Shown: positions 23,800 to 33,414, numbered from the stretch's first letter. The stretch: 64,000 nucleotides of DNA from Flavobacteriales bacterium (GCA_016700415.1 CP065018.1:1804001-1868000), one strand, 5' to 3'. Notes: generated by a model not told the origin, from the letters alone. Translations and numbers: made by a program.

Positions 23800-26289
23800 A
23801 TGTTGAAAAGCACTCCTCTTCTTCTATTTGTTCTTTTACCCGGTCTTCTCCTTGCACAGCGCGGCCCCGGAGGTGGCTTTGCAATGGGACGTGCCTATGG
23901 CCGTGTTCTGGATACCGATAAGAAGCCTGTCGCATTCGCCACGGCGACCGTGCTGTTGGGTGATAGCGTGGTGGGCGGTGCACTGGTCCAGGAGAACGGT
24001 GAATTCGACATCCCCAAACTACCGATGCGGACATTGCGGCTGAAGGTCGCAGCAATGGGCTATACCACGGTGGAAAAGGAATTCAGCCTTACCCGGGAAA
24101 TGCCTGAACTGGACCTGGGAAACCTGCGGATAGAGGCCGATGCGGTGGTACTGAAGGCCGCGGAGGTCTCCAAGGAGCGCGCTACACAGGTGCTCCAGGT
24201 GGACCGCCGCGTGTACAACGTGGAAAAGGACATCAGCGTGGCGGGCGGCGATGCCACGGACGTGATGAAGAACATCCCCGGCCTTAGCGTGGACGCCGAA
24301 GGCAACGTGGAGATGCGCGGCAAAAGCCCCAAAGTGTTCGTGGACGGGAGGCCCACCACCATGACCTTGGACCAGATCCCCGCGAGCGACATCGAACGCG
24401 TGGAGGTGATCACCAACCCCAGCGTGATCTTCGATGCCAGTTCCACTGGCGGCATCGTGAACGTGGTGCTGAAAAAGGACACGCGACCCGGATACAGCGG
24501 GCAATTGTCGGTCGGTATCGGTAACAACGAGCGCTACAACGCCAATGGCAACTTGCTGGTCCGGCAGGGTCGTAGTGCCTTCAATGTCAGCCTGAGTTTC
24601 GGCCACGGAGCCCCGCCCGGCACCAGTTACAACTACCGCACGGACCTCGCTGACGGCCTGCCCACCGGTTACTTCCGTCAGGATGCCACCAACACCCATG
24701 ATCATCTCCGGGAGAACGCACGCTTAGGTTGGGATTACAAATTGAGCAACCGGAACACCATCAGCCTCTCGCAAAGCGTGAACATCGGCACACGCAGCAG
24801 TTCGGAGGACCAGACCTACATCAGTTCCGACGCGGCGAACAACACCATCGGCAGTGGCACCCAGCACAATTTTTCCGACGGGCGGTACACCAACCTCACC
24901 TCGCGCGCGGGCTTCAGGCGCACCACCACCAAGCCCGGCAAGGAGTGGAGCACCGACCTCACTTTCAACCTCAGCGACCGCACCTCCCCTGCCACCACTG
25001 AACAGTTCAACGATGGCGTGGACGGGATCTTGGCAGGCCACAGCTACCAGGACCGCGACTCCAAGAGTGATGGCCAGGAATGGACCTGGCAGCTCGATGT
25101 CACCGACCCGTATGCGGACAACCGCAAGTTGGAATGGGGCTTCAAGGCCAATTTTGAGCAGAGCAACTCCACCATGGATGTCACTTATGGCAACGATACC
25201 CTCCAGGGTGCCGTCCGTGATACGGCCTTGAGCAATGCCTTCAACATCGGCACGTGGGTGAACGCGGCCTACGTGAACTGGAGCACGAAACTCTCCGATC
25301 ATTGGTCCATGCACACCGGGCTGCGTGTAGAGCAGAACATGATGAACGCCAAGCGGACCGACAAGGACGTGGACTTCAGCTACAGCTATCCAGACGGCCT
25401 CAAGGACCTTGGGCGCATCCTTTTCCCGGCGGTCTACCTCAGCCGCAAATGGGACGCCCCGGAAGGCAAGCTCCAGCAGGAGCTCCAAGTGAACGTTTCC
25501 CGCAAGGTGAACCGGCCGAACTTCTACCAGATCATGCCCTTCATCATGAGCACCGATGCGCGGAGCTACCGCATCGGCAATCCCGTGCTGCGCCCTGAGA
25601 TGAGCACCATCGTGGAGGTGAACCACCTGCTTCCCTTCGGCGAAAAAGGCAATTGGCTCTCCTCCCTCTACGGCCGCTTCACCACGGACGTGATCACGAG
25701 CTACACCGCACCTTTGGCCAGCGACCCGAACATACTTGTGACCACCTATGTGAACGGCAAGCAGAACCAAGGCTTCGGATGGGAGAACACGGTGAAGCTT
25801 ACCCTTTGGAAAGGATCCGAGGCGACCTTCAACGGCAACTTGCAATGGGTGAATATCAGCCTCTCCGAAGGAGGCGCCAACTACACCAACAACGGCATCA
25901 ACTTCGATGGCAAGGTGAACATATCCCAGAAGCTTCCCGCCGACCTGACATTGCAGGTGAACGCTGATTACGACGGCCCGCGCATCATCCCGCAAGGGTA
26001 TACCCTGGAGCGCTACTCCATGGACGTGTCGTTGCGCAAGCAGTTCGGGAAGCAATTCTTCCTCACTGCAAGTGCGAACAACATCTTCGATTCACGGGGC
26101 TGGGGGTCACACTATGAGACGCCCTATTTCGAACAGGAAGGTTTCAGCAGCCACGGTGGCCGCGAAGTACGCATCTCGGCCACGTGGCGTTTCGGGAAGC
26201 AGGACACCCAGCTTTTCCGGAGAAAGAGTACCGGCCCCACCGAACGGTCCGTGCCCGGCGGTGGCAGCGATGATGGCGGCGGTGAGTAA
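23800..26289 (+). CDS. TonB-dependent outer-membrane receptor family protein
   Basis: 829 aa. A signal peptide (LLLFVLLPGLLLAQ) is followed by a carboxypeptidase-like regulatory domain (GRVLDTDKKPVAFATATVLL). A plug-like region contains 'VMKNIPGLSVDAEGNVEMRG', 'VFVDGRPTT' and 'IERVEVITNPS..FDASSTGGIVNVVLKK'. A long outer-membrane beta barrel of the OMP_b-brl_3 type completes the protein, followed by a Gly/Ser-rich tail (PGGGSDDGGGE). Transport of a specific ligand is not predictable; many members of this group lack a known substrate. The gene stands alone between the RRM gene and a repeat element. Confidence 0.85.
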   Translation: MLKSTPLLLFVLLPGLLLAQRGPGGGFAMGRAYGRVLDTDKKPVAFATATVLLGDSVVGGALVQENGEFDIPKLPMRTLRLKVAAMGYTTVEKEFSLTREMPELDLGNLRIEADAVVLKAAEVSKERATQVLQVDRRVYNVEKDISVAGGDATDVMKNIPGLSVDAEGNVEMRGKSPKVFVDGRPTTMTLDQIPASDIERVEVITNPSVIFDASSTGGIVNVVLKKDTRPGYSGQLSVGIGNNERYNANGNLLVRQGRSAFNVSLSFGHGAPPGTSYNYRTDLADGLPTGYFRQDATNTHDHLRENARLGWDYKLSNRNTISLSQSVNIGTRSSSEDQTYISSDAANNTIGSGTQHNFSDGRYTNLTSRAGFRRTTTKPGKEWSTDLTFNLSDRTSPATTEQFNDGVDGILAGHSYQDRDSKSDGQEWTWQLDVTDPYADNRKLEWGFKANFEQSNSTMDVTYGNDTLQGAVRDTALSNAFNIGTWVNAAYVNWSTKLSDHWSMHTGLRVEQNMMNAKRTDKDVDFSYSYPDGLKDLGRILFPAVYLSRKWDAPEGKLQQELQVNVSRKVNRPNFYQIMPFIMSTDARSYRIGNPVLRPEMSTIVEVNHLLPFGEKGNWLSSLYGRFTTDVITSYTAPLASDPNILVTTYVNGKQNQGFGWENTVKLTLWKGSEATFNGNLQWVNISLSEGGANYTNNGINFDGKVNISQKLPADLTLQVNADYDGPRIIPQGYTLERYSMDVSLRKQFGKQFFLTASANNIFDSRGWGSHYETPYFEQEGFSSHGGREVRISATWRFGKQDTQLFRRKSTGPTERSVPGGGSDDGGGE

Positions 26290-26302
26290 AGCGACGCTGA
26301 AA

Positions 26303-26465
26303 TTGGGCCGCAGAGACGCGGAGGCGCGGAGAATGCAAATGGTGTTTTTGAAATTGGTACCGAGTATCTGGTACCGAGTACCGGGTACTGCCGATGCGAT
26401 CCGCTACTCAGCGGCCAAACGCAACCGCGATCCTCTTCTCCGCGTCTTAGCGTCTCTGCGGCCAA
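26303..26465. repeat. Palindromic element with CGCAGAGACGCGGAG arms
   Basis: The left arm (26303-26331, containing GGCCGCAGAGACGCGGAG) and right arm (26438-26465, containing GCGTCTCTGCGGCC) form an imperfect inverted repeat of about 28 bp. Inside, GGTACCGAGTA-type units are repeated three times (26356-26388). The element fills the 212-nt gap between two convergent genes. No open frame is credible inside it. It looks like a mobile REP- or MITE-like palindrome. Confidence 0.65.
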
Positions 26466-26501
26466 AACACAACTACGCCCCCTTCACCGCGACTCAGCGC
26501 C

Positions 26502-27512
26502 CTATTCAGGTATCAACTGCACCAGCTCGAACTTGGGTGAACCCCGCTGCCCAATGTCGTTGTAGTAGTCTATGAAGTGCAGCTTGTAGAAGTTGCCGTC
26601 GGTGTCCTGCACGATGTAGATCTGGTTGCTATAAACCTCGTACGTGCCCGTATCGAAGGAGTAGTCTTTCCAATCGTAGCCGATGATGTCCTCGTCGGTG
26701 CTGAAGGGATTGGCCACCGTGTCCGCCAGGGTGATACTGGCGAAATCGCCGCTCAGTTGGGCCACACGCGCTCCGCTGTAGCCGTTCACCGTGCCCGTGA
26801 CGATGTAGGACAAGTAGGGGTCCGGGGCATAAAACTGCTCGGTGTACTGCGTGAAGACCATGTCGTAGCTGCCTAACGGCGCTGCGATGTTCACCGCGCT
26901 GCCACTGGTAAAGTTGAAATGGACATAAGCCCGGGCGGGATCTTTCTGAATGGTGTATTCCTGAACATTGGAACCGTTGAGCTTAGCGGTCCGGAAGCTG
27001 AAAGATGCGGCCGAAACATCCGTGACCTGCACTTTTTTCAAGCCCATTGGCAGGCCAATTACGTTGTAGCCCATGTCGAGGACGAAGACCGGATGCTCGC
27101 TGCGCCAGTCACCGATGGCCATGCTGTCGGGCCTTCCGTTGGGCAGGTCGATCTTCCACGTGTTGCCATAGCCTGTTGTGTCCGTGGGTTCCGTGATCTC
27201 CGCCTGGCCCGTGCGGTGCGCGCGCATGAGCCTGGAGTAGTTCAAGCGGACCTGCCAGCCGTCCGGCGCGCATTGAAAGGCGAGGTCCCAGTCCATCTTG
27301 CTGTTCTGCGCGACCACACTCTGCGTGCCGAGGTCGAACCACAACTGGTTGGCATAATCCACGCCCACGTTCGCCACGCATTCAAACCATTCCCCTTCCC
27401 CTTGCATACTGTTGCCGCCACGTGTCTGCTTCGGCACAGGCAGTTCCTCCTTCACGCAGCTGCTGAATGCACAGGCCATCACCACTGCTCCAATACCGAT
27501 CACAGTCCTCAT
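26502..27512 (-). CDS. HmuY-like surface lipoprotein
   Basis: 336 aa. The lipobox AFSSC puts the lipid on Cys19. The body resembles the HmuY family: 'MDWDLAFQC' near the start, tandem beta motifs, and the C-terminal 'DWKDYSFDTGTYEVYSNQIYIVQDT'-class block with YKLHFIDYY. HmuY proteins bind heme and pass it to a TonB receptor. The ATG overlaps the receptor stop (ATGA), giving tight coupling. Axial histidines cannot be assigned by eye, so heme as ligand is inferred from the family and the neighbouring gene. Confidence 0.7.
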   Translation of the reverse strand: MRTVIGIGAVVMACAFSSCVKEELPVPKQTRGGNSMQGEGEWFECVANVGVDYANQLWFDLGTQSVVAQNSKMDWDLAFQCAPDGWQVRLNYSRLMRAHRTGQAEITEPTDTTGYGNTWKIDLPNGRPDSMAIGDWRSEHPVFVLDMGYNVIGLPMGLKKVQVTDVSAASFSFRTAKLNGSNVQEYTIQKDPARAYVHFNFTSGSAVNIAAPLGSYDMVFTQYTEQFYAPDPYLSYIVTGTVNGYSGARVAQLSGDFASITLADTVANPFSTDEDIIGYDWKDYSFDTGTYEVYSNQIYIVQDTDGNFYKLHFIDYYNDIGQRGSPKFELVQLIPE

Positions 27513-29791
27513 AGCTTCGATTCTTTGACCTTACCTTTCAGATCCAGCGCCAGGCGTAGAAAGTAGGTGCGTCCCATCGCCAACGGAACGCTGCCCGCGC
27601 TCGGCCCGCTGTGAGCTCCGCCATTGCCGAGCGAGGCGTTCAGGTCGGTGATGTTCCCGATGTTCTTGCAGCCCAGCGATACGGTGAGGTGTTCGTTGAA
27701 CAATTGCTTGGCCACGGAGGCATCGGCCATCACGTAATCCGATATCCTACCGCGTGATAAACTTCCGTCCTCCAGGTAGATGTAGTTCTGCTGCTCGCCC
27801 TGGTATTTGCCGAACACCGTGATGCTCCATCCCTGCTTGCGCCAATTCCGCGTAGCGTTGAGGTTCACTTCCGGGGCATACTCGTAAGTGGCACCGCCGG
27901 TCCGCACGCCCAAGGTGTCATAGCGACCTGTGATGGCGGTACCCGCCCCGAAGGCCCAATGGCCTGTCTCCCAACCAAGGCTGAAGCTGCCGCCCAGCGT
28001 GCGGTATTCGCCAACGTTGATGTAGCTGTACAGCGTCGGCCCCTCCTCCGCCAAGGTGATGAGGTCGTGGATGCGGTCGTGGAAACCGGCGATCTCTCCC
28101 CGTAGCACGCCTTTGTCCATTGCCTTGCGATAGCTCAACGAGAGCGAATAGTTGTTCGATGTCTCGGCGGTGAGGTCCGCATTGCCGTGAATGTCGTGGT
28201 TCACGTCCACGAAGTAGAGGTACAGTTCCTTGAGCGATGGCGCCCGAAAACCTTCGGCATAGGAGGCGCGCAGGGTGAACGCGGGGTTCAACTGCAAGCG
28301 CGCATCGAGGGAAGGGACAAGCGGCGCTCCATACTGGGTGTTGTGCGCGTAGCGTAGCCCGGGGCGGATGATAAGCCGCTTCACCGGCCGCCACTGTGCG
28401 CTGCCGAACACGGCGTAGTCCCCGATCTGCTGATCGCTGCCATCGGCGATCCGCTCCCCGGCGGCGGTCTCCAAGTTGAGGTCCATCCCTAGTTCATAGC
28501 CGAGCTTGGCACTGTCGCCGGAACTCGAATAGGTGGCGCGGGCATTGGTGAGGGTGAAGTATGAATCATCCGCTTCTCCGGGCACTTGCTGTGCTTCCAA
28601 GGTGGTGAGGTCGCGCAGCCACATGGTCCGGGTGCGCTGGTAGCGGTCGTGGGCGATCAGCGCGTCCAGATGTCGGCCCTTGCCGAGGTCCCCGTTGGCG
28701 AATAGCGCATTGTCCAAACGCCGGGTCAAGAATTCAGAATCAAACGCGCTCTCGTTATAGGGTGCGCGCGGCATACCGCGGTCCGTGATGCGGTCCTGCA
28801 TCACCTCGCCCTTGTAGTTGAGGTTCCAGCGGTCGTTCAGGGCAAAGCGGTAGTTCAGCCTTCCGAAGTATTGCTCGCGCGGCTTCCACGACTGGTAGCG
28901 CGTGGAGTCCGCCAAATGCCTGCTGAAGTCATAGATCGCGTTCTGGTCCGGGCCCCAGCCTCCGAAGAAATTGCGTCCCAGCGAGAGCAGCACATCGCTC
29001 TTTCCAAAATGCTGGCCCGCCGCGACGGACAGGTTCAATCGGCCCATGGGTTCCACATAGCTGATGGCCTTCAGCGATGAGGTGTTGCCGGTGTTCTTGC
29101 GCGTGATGAGGTTGATCGTCCCGGCCAGTGCGTTGGTGCCGTAGTTCACGCTGAGCGGTCCTTCCAACACTTCCACCCGGTCGATGCCCGTGAGGTCGAT
29201 CTGTGCCAGGTCAAGGTTTCCGTCCTGCCGCCCGATCACAGGAACGCCATCCACCAGGATCTTGACGTTCTCCCCGCCCAAGCCGCGCATGCTCACCGAC
29301 GTGCCCAGGACATTGTCCTGTGTCATGCGCATGTTCAGCTCCTGCCGCAGCACATCGCCGAGGTTCTGCGCCGCCATGCGTTGGATCTGCTCCGCGCCGA
29401 TGACGTGCATGCGCTGCACCGCTTTGTCCGCCGTGGTGGGCCGGTATTGCCCGGTGACCACCACCTCGTCGAGGTCGAACAGTTGTGCAGGCTGCAGGCC
29501 GAAGCTGCGGGCCGTCATCGTGAAGATCGTATCGGTGAGCTGACGGTAGCCGATGAAGTCGATGCGGATGGCCACCCCGTCCTTCACCGCCGCTTGGTCC
29601 ACGGGCAGCGTAAGCTTTCCGCCGGGTCCCGCCACCTCCACGCCATTAGCGGGAGTGCTCAACGCATGCCAAGAGACGTGCGCGTACGGCACGCCCTCAT
29701 TCGAACCCGCATCATGCACGGTCAAGGGCACTTGTGCATGGGCCGCAACAGCGAGGGCGAAGGCAAGGAGTGCTACGGCGGTGCGTATCAT
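27509..29791 (-). CDS. TonB-dependent receptor (HmuR-like, probable heme/iron uptake)
   Basis: 760 aa from the ATG at 29791, which gives a clean signal peptide (MIRTAVALLAFALAVAAHAQ). A small N-terminal carboxypeptidase-like domain leads to a plug (DEVVVTGQYRPTTADKAVQRM, 'LVDGVPVIGRQDGNLDL', 'RVEVLEGPLSVNYGTNALAGTINLI'). A 22-strand-type barrel ends in an aromatic-rich 'GRTYFLRLALDLKG'. It would use TonB energy to import a ligand across the outer membrane. Flanking HmuY-like genes suggest heme. An in-frame ATG at 29824 is the alternative start. Confidence 0.85.
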   Translation of the reverse strand: MIRTAVALLAFALAVAAHAQVPLTVHDAGSNEGVPYAHVSWHALSTPANGVEVAGPGGKLTLPVDQAAVKDGVAIRIDFIGYRQLTDTIFTMTARSFGLQPAQLFDLDEVVVTGQYRPTTADKAVQRMHVIGAEQIQRMAAQNLGDVLRQELNMRMTQDNVLGTSVSMRGLGGENVKILVDGVPVIGRQDGNLDLAQIDLTGIDRVEVLEGPLSVNYGTNALAGTINLITRKNTGNTSSLKAISYVEPMGRLNLSVAAGQHFGKSDVLLSLGRNFFGGWGPDQNAIYDFSRHLADSTRYQSWKPREQYFGRLNYRFALNDRWNLNYKGEVMQDRITDRGMPRAPYNESAFDSEFLTRRLDNALFANGDLGKGRHLDALIAHDRYQRTRTMWLRDLTTLEAQQVPGEADDSYFTLTNARATYSSSGDSAKLGYELGMDLNLETAAGERIADGSDQQIGDYAVFGSAQWRPVKRLIIRPGLRYAHNTQYGAPLVPSLDARLQLNPAFTLRASYAEGFRAPSLKELYLYFVDVNHDIHGNADLTAETSNNYSLSLSYRKAMDKGVLRGEIAGFHDRIHDLITLAEEGPTLYSYINVGEYRTLGGSFSLGWETGHWAFGAGTAITGRYDTLGVRTGGATYEYAPEVNLNATRNWRKQGWSITVFGKYQGEQQNYIYLEDGSLSRGRISDYVMADASVAKQLFNEHLTVSLGCKNIGNITDLNASLGNGGAHSGPSAGSVPLAMGRTYFLRLALDLKGKVKESKL

Positions 29792-29846
29792 GGCATGTGT
29801 GAACATCCAACGGCCGATCGGCACCGCTGTCCGGTCAGGGACCAGC

Positions 29847-31088
29847 TTACTCGATCACGAGCTTGCCGGTGGTGCTGGAGTTGACCGCGTCGAAGCGGAC
29901 GATGTACACGCCCTTGGCCAGGCCGTTCACGTCGAGGGTGCGCGTGGTAAGACCCGATAGCCCGCTCCACTGCTGTTGCCCCATCTGTTGACCGGTCGTA
30001 TTGAAAATACGGAGCACGCCTTCACGGGCAGGAACGTCCACGATCAATTGTGCCTGTCCGTCCGTCACCGGGTTGGGATAGGCGAGCAGCGTGCCCTGTT
30101 GACGGGCGACCTCCCCGATCCCCACGGAGCTGACCAGTTCCTGGTTGAAGCCTATATCACCCGTGGCACCTCCGCCGTAGCCGGTGAAGACGATCTTCCA
30201 AATATTGCCGGGGATATCCTTCACGAAGTAGGTGGTGTCGGTGACGATGGCATATTGGTTCTGGGCGAAGTCATAGCGCTTCCAATCCGAACCGAGGATG
30301 TTCATCTGGGAGCTGAAGGGCGCAGATGTCCAATCGGCTTCCGCCGTCGGCACACCGTTCACCTGCAAGGCCGTCACATTCTTGTTCTGCAATACGCCGG
30401 TCACGGAATAGGGTGTGGGCACAAAGCCGGTATACTTGGTAAAAAGCAGGTCCCAATTCACAGTTGGTGGTTCGCGGTCCAGCGTGGCGTTGGTCGCGAA
30501 GGACCAATAGCCAAAGTTCTTGCCGGTGAAATCGGTCTTCACCAGTTCCTCGTCGTAATAGTCGTTACCATCGAGGTTTGAGTAGACGAACGAATAGATG
30601 CCGTTGGCGAGGGTGTTGATGCGCAGCTTTTTCCAGGTATTGTCCGGGAAGTTGATGGCGTAGATCTTCGAGCCGATGATATAGTGCGTAGCCATGTTGT
30701 AATTGCCCCATCCCACGTTGAACCCGTCCGGGTCCTGCAGGTTGTTGCCGTTGTTGAGCGCACTGACCGACCAGCTGGTGTCGGCATTGTCCACCCGGGT
30801 CCAGTTGGCGGAATCAACAGTTTGCACACCGTCCCAATCAGCAATGGCGACCGGAGTTTCATACACCACCAAGCCTCTGGCCGTGTTCACCCGGATGGAA
30901 GAGGAGAAACCGGTCATCTCGAAGGCGAGGTCCCATTCGTTCAACGGGGCCCTGCCGACCTCCCCGTTCTGCAAGCTGTACCATACCTGATCGGCATTGC
31001 CCGGAGAGGTGGAAACGGTGACAGGTGTTTGGGCATTGGTCAATGCCGAAATGAAGGCTGCGGAGAGCAGGAGGACTGTTTTTTTCAT
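29847..31088 (-). CDS. HmuY-like protein with T9SS type A sorting domain
   Basis: 413 aa. A signal peptide (MKKTVLLLSAAFISALTNAQ) leads into an HmuY-like body: 'NEWDLAFEMTGF' near residue 50, 'PYSVTGVLQNKNVTALQVNGV', then 'GSDWKRYDFAQNQYAI', 'YFVKDIPGNIWKIVFTGY'. These blocks align by eye with the lipoprotein two genes downstream. The last 80 residues are a T9SS type A sorting domain (LLAYPNPVTDGQAQLIVDV, GLAKGVYIVRF). It is therefore probably exported through T9SS, unlike its lipid-anchored relative. It is the first gene of a three-gene operon. Ligand binding is inferred. Confidence 0.75.
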   Translation of the reverse strand: MKKTVLLLSAAFISALTNAQTPVTVSTSPGNADQVWYSLQNGEVGRAPLNEWDLAFEMTGFSSSIRVNTARGLVVYETPVAIADWDGVQTVDSANWTRVDNADTSWSVSALNNGNNLQDPDGFNVGWGNYNMATHYIIGSKIYAINFPDNTWKKLRINTLANGIYSFVYSNLDGNDYYDEELVKTDFTGKNFGYWSFATNATLDREPPTVNWDLLFTKYTGFVPTPYSVTGVLQNKNVTALQVNGVPTAEADWTSAPFSSQMNILGSDWKRYDFAQNQYAIVTDTTYFVKDIPGNIWKIVFTGYGGGATGDIGFNQELVSSVGIGEVARQQGTLLAYPNPVTDGQAQLIVDVPAREGVLRIFNTTGQQMGQQQWSGLSGLTTRTLDVNGLAKGVYIVRFDAVNSSTTGKLVIE

Positions 31089-31205
31089 GGTGCTGTAAAA
31101 GCGTGGCGCAAGGTATTGCCCGGCCATATCGCGATCACGGTATTCCGGGCCTGCTTTGTCATGGAAGTGTCCAAAGTGTCCTCCGCCCGGCAGACCACAA
31201 GAGCT

Positions 31206-31258
31206 GTGAAAGAGAAGGTTTCACGGCCAAGCGGGCCTTAACATTGTCCTTCTTTCAC
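31206..31258. promoter_or_regulatory. Inverted repeat upstream of the histidine kinase
   Basis: GTGAAAGAGAAGG (31206-31218) and CCTTCTTTCAC (31248-31258) are near-perfect inverted arms, ending 4 nt before the kinase ATG. They lie in the divergent gap shared with the HmuY-like operon and could be an operator or a leader hairpin. A weak -7-like TAACATTG lies between the arms (31239-31246). Confidence 0.3.
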
Positions 31259-31262
31259 GATC

Positions 31263-32606
31263 ATGCGTAGACGCACCCTGGGAACCTTGGTCCTGCTGGC
31301 CATCTTGAGCTTGGCGGGCGTCGTGTTCACACAGGTGATGTGGCTGAAGCGCGCCCAACGCCACGAGCATGAGCAGGTGGCCCTGCAGGAGCAGCAGCAG
31401 AAGCAATTGGACAAACAGTTCAACGACCGGGTGAAGATCGCGCTCACCGATGTCACCGAGCGCATCCTCTCGATCACCAAGGACCCCAGCGACCTGTTCG
31501 ACGCGGTGAAGCAGGAACGGCCCAACTACTTCGCGGTCACCATCAATGACACGATCCACCCCTACTTGTTGGAGGCACTGCTACAGCAGGAATTCAAGCG
31601 GCGAAACATCAACGACGACTTTGAATATGGAATCTATGATTGCTTCACGGACAGCATTGTCTACGGGAACTACGTGAGCTTGAACGACAGTTTGGTCCCG
31701 GACACCGCACGGCACAGCAAATTGCTGAAGTTGAACAAGGACGGGCACTACTTCGGGGTCTACTTCCCCCGCCGCACCACCTCGATCTGGGTGCCAAGGG
31801 AAGGAGGCACTATCACCTGGCTCTATCCCGCCGTTGTCACGTTCATCATGTTCTGCTTTTTCGCGTACAGCATGTGGGTGATCATGCGGCAAAAGCGGCT
31901 CGGCGAGATGAAGAACGACTTTATTGGCAACATGACGCACGAGCTGAAGACGCCGATCAGCACCATCGCGCTCAGCAGCGAGGTGCTTTCGGAGCCGGGC
32001 ATCGCGGATGAACCGGCCCGCCTGCGGAATTATGCCCGCATCATCCGCACAGAAAATGAACGGCTACGGCAGCAAGTGGAACGTGTACTGCAGTTGGCCA
32101 CGCTGGAAAACGGCGGGGTCAACCTGCATCTGGAGCCGGTGGATATGAATGAACTGGTGAAGGATGTCGTCCGGTCGTTCGAGGTGATCCTGAAGGAGCG
32201 CAACGGGGATTGCACCATGGACCTTCGTGCCCCGGACCCGATGGTGCAAGGGGACCGCGTCCATTTGGGAAATACCCTGTTCAACTTGGTGGACAATGCG
32301 GTGAAATACACGAAGGGACCGCCCCGCGTACACATTTCGACCAGCAATGACAACAAGCGTGTCCGCGTTGCGGTGGTTGACGAGGGCATCGGGATCCGAA
32401 AAGAGGACGTCCGGAATATCTTCGAGCGCTTCTTCCGTGTCCACACCGGCAACGTCCACGACGTAAAGGGCTTCGGACTCGGCCTGCACTACGTTGCGGA
32501 AATGGCGCGTGCCCACGGCGGCAAGGTCCATGTGGAAAGCACTTGGGGAAAAGGAAGCACGTTTACACTTGAACTGCCCCTCTGGAAGGAAAAAGCAAAG
32601 CGATGA
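31263..32606 (+). CDS. Sensor histidine kinase
   Basis: 447 aa. An N-terminal membrane helix (residues 7-27) and a second at about 184-207 frame a periplasmic sensor of about 155 residues without a recognised fold. The HisKA domain follows with phospho-accepting His226 in FIGNMTHELKTPIS. The ATPase domain has the N box NLVDNAVKYTKG, G1 VVDEGIGI and G2 GFGLGLHYV. Architecture and pairing resemble RprX/RprY of Bacteroides. It overlaps the response regulator by 4 nt. Its divergent orientation to the HmuY-like operon makes that operon a candidate target. Confidence 0.92.
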   Translation: MRRRTLGTLVLLAILSLAGVVFTQVMWLKRAQRHEHEQVALQEQQQKQLDKQFNDRVKIALTDVTERILSITKDPSDLFDAVKQERPNYFAVTINDTIHPYLLEALLQQEFKRRNINDDFEYGIYDCFTDSIVYGNYVSLNDSLVPDTARHSKLLKLNKDGHYFGVYFPRRTTSIWVPREGGTITWLYPAVVTFIMFCFFAYSMWVIMRQKRLGEMKNDFIGNMTHELKTPISTIALSSEVLSEPGIADEPARLRNYARIIRTENERLRQQVERVLQLATLENGGVNLHLEPVDMNELVKDVVRSFEVILKERNGDCTMDLRAPDPMVQGDRVHLGNTLFNLVDNAVKYTKGPPRVHISTSNDNKRVRVAVVDEGIGIRKEDVRNIFERFFRVHTGNVHDVKGFGLGLHYVAEMARAHGGKVHVESTWGKGSTFTLELPLWKEKAKR

Positions 32607-33325
32607 GCAACAAAAAGACCGAAGAAAAGGAGGATACCAAGGGGACCTTGCTCTTGGTGGAGGACGATGAGAACCTGGGGTTCGTCGTGCAGGATGCCCT
32701 GGCCCGCAGAGGCTATATCGTTCATCTCTTCCGGGACGGGAAAGAAGGTCTTCAGCACTTCAACCTCAATACGTACGACCTGTGCCTGATCGACGTGATG
32801 CTGCCCTTGAAGGACGGCCTCAGCCTGGCGGAGGACATCCGCATGACGGATGCTCAGGTGCCGATCATTTTCCTCACGGCCAAGAGCCAGACCGAGGACC
32901 GCATCGCCGGTTTCAAGGCCGGCGGCGATGATTACATCACCAAGCCCTTCAGCCACGAGGAACTGGTGCTGCGCATCGAGGCCATCCTACGCCGCACCAA
33001 GGGCAAGGGCGAAGCCGACCGGAACAAGGACGTGTTCCAATTGGGTGATTTCACCTTTGACGACAGGAACAAAGAGCTCAAGCACCCTGAGGAGGAGCGG
33101 CGCCTGACCAAGAAGGAGGCCGCCGTGCTCAAGCTGCTCTGCATGCACATGGACCAGGTGCTCCCTCGGGAACTGCTGCTGAACATGGTCTGGGGTGATG
33201 ACAGCTACTTCCTCGGCCGCAGCTTGGACGTCTTCATCAGCCGCCTTCGGAAATACCTCCGCCACGACGACCGCGTGCGCATCGTGAACGTGCATGGCGT
33301 GGGTTTCAAGATGCAGGTGGATTAG
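32603..33325 (+). CDS. OmpR-family response regulator
   Basis: 240 aa. The receiver domain has acidic residues in LLVEDDEN, phospho-acceptor Asp64 in LCLIDVMLP and Lys in FLTAKSQ. The C-terminal winged helix (from about 135) carries the typical 'LTKKEAAVLKLL' and 'SLDVFISRLRKYL' and 'VRIVNVHGVGFKM' signatures. It pairs with the kinase encoded immediately upstream (ATGA overlap) and should act as a transcription factor. Its targets are not visible. Confidence 0.95.
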   Translation: MSNKKTEEKEDTKGTLLLVEDDENLGFVVQDALARRGYIVHLFRDGKEGLQHFNLNTYDLCLIDVMLPLKDGLSLAEDIRMTDAQVPIIFLTAKSQTEDRIAGFKAGGDDYITKPFSHEELVLRIEAILRRTKGKGEADRNKDVFQLGDFTFDDRNKELKHPEEERRLTKKEAAVLKLLCMHMDQVLPRELLLNMVWGDDSYFLGRSLDVFISRLRKYLRHDDRVRIVNVHGVGFKMQVD

Positions 33326-33414
33326 AACGCGCCTTCGGGGAAACCTTCCTGAAAACAGCGGCGACGCGCGTCTTTCAACGCACGCCGCTACCGTCCCTAC
33401 CCAACTTTTTCAAC

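Noticed and set aside
24724..26055. Minus-strand open frame of 443 codons
   Set aside because: Antisense to the TonB-family gene, which has clear domains.
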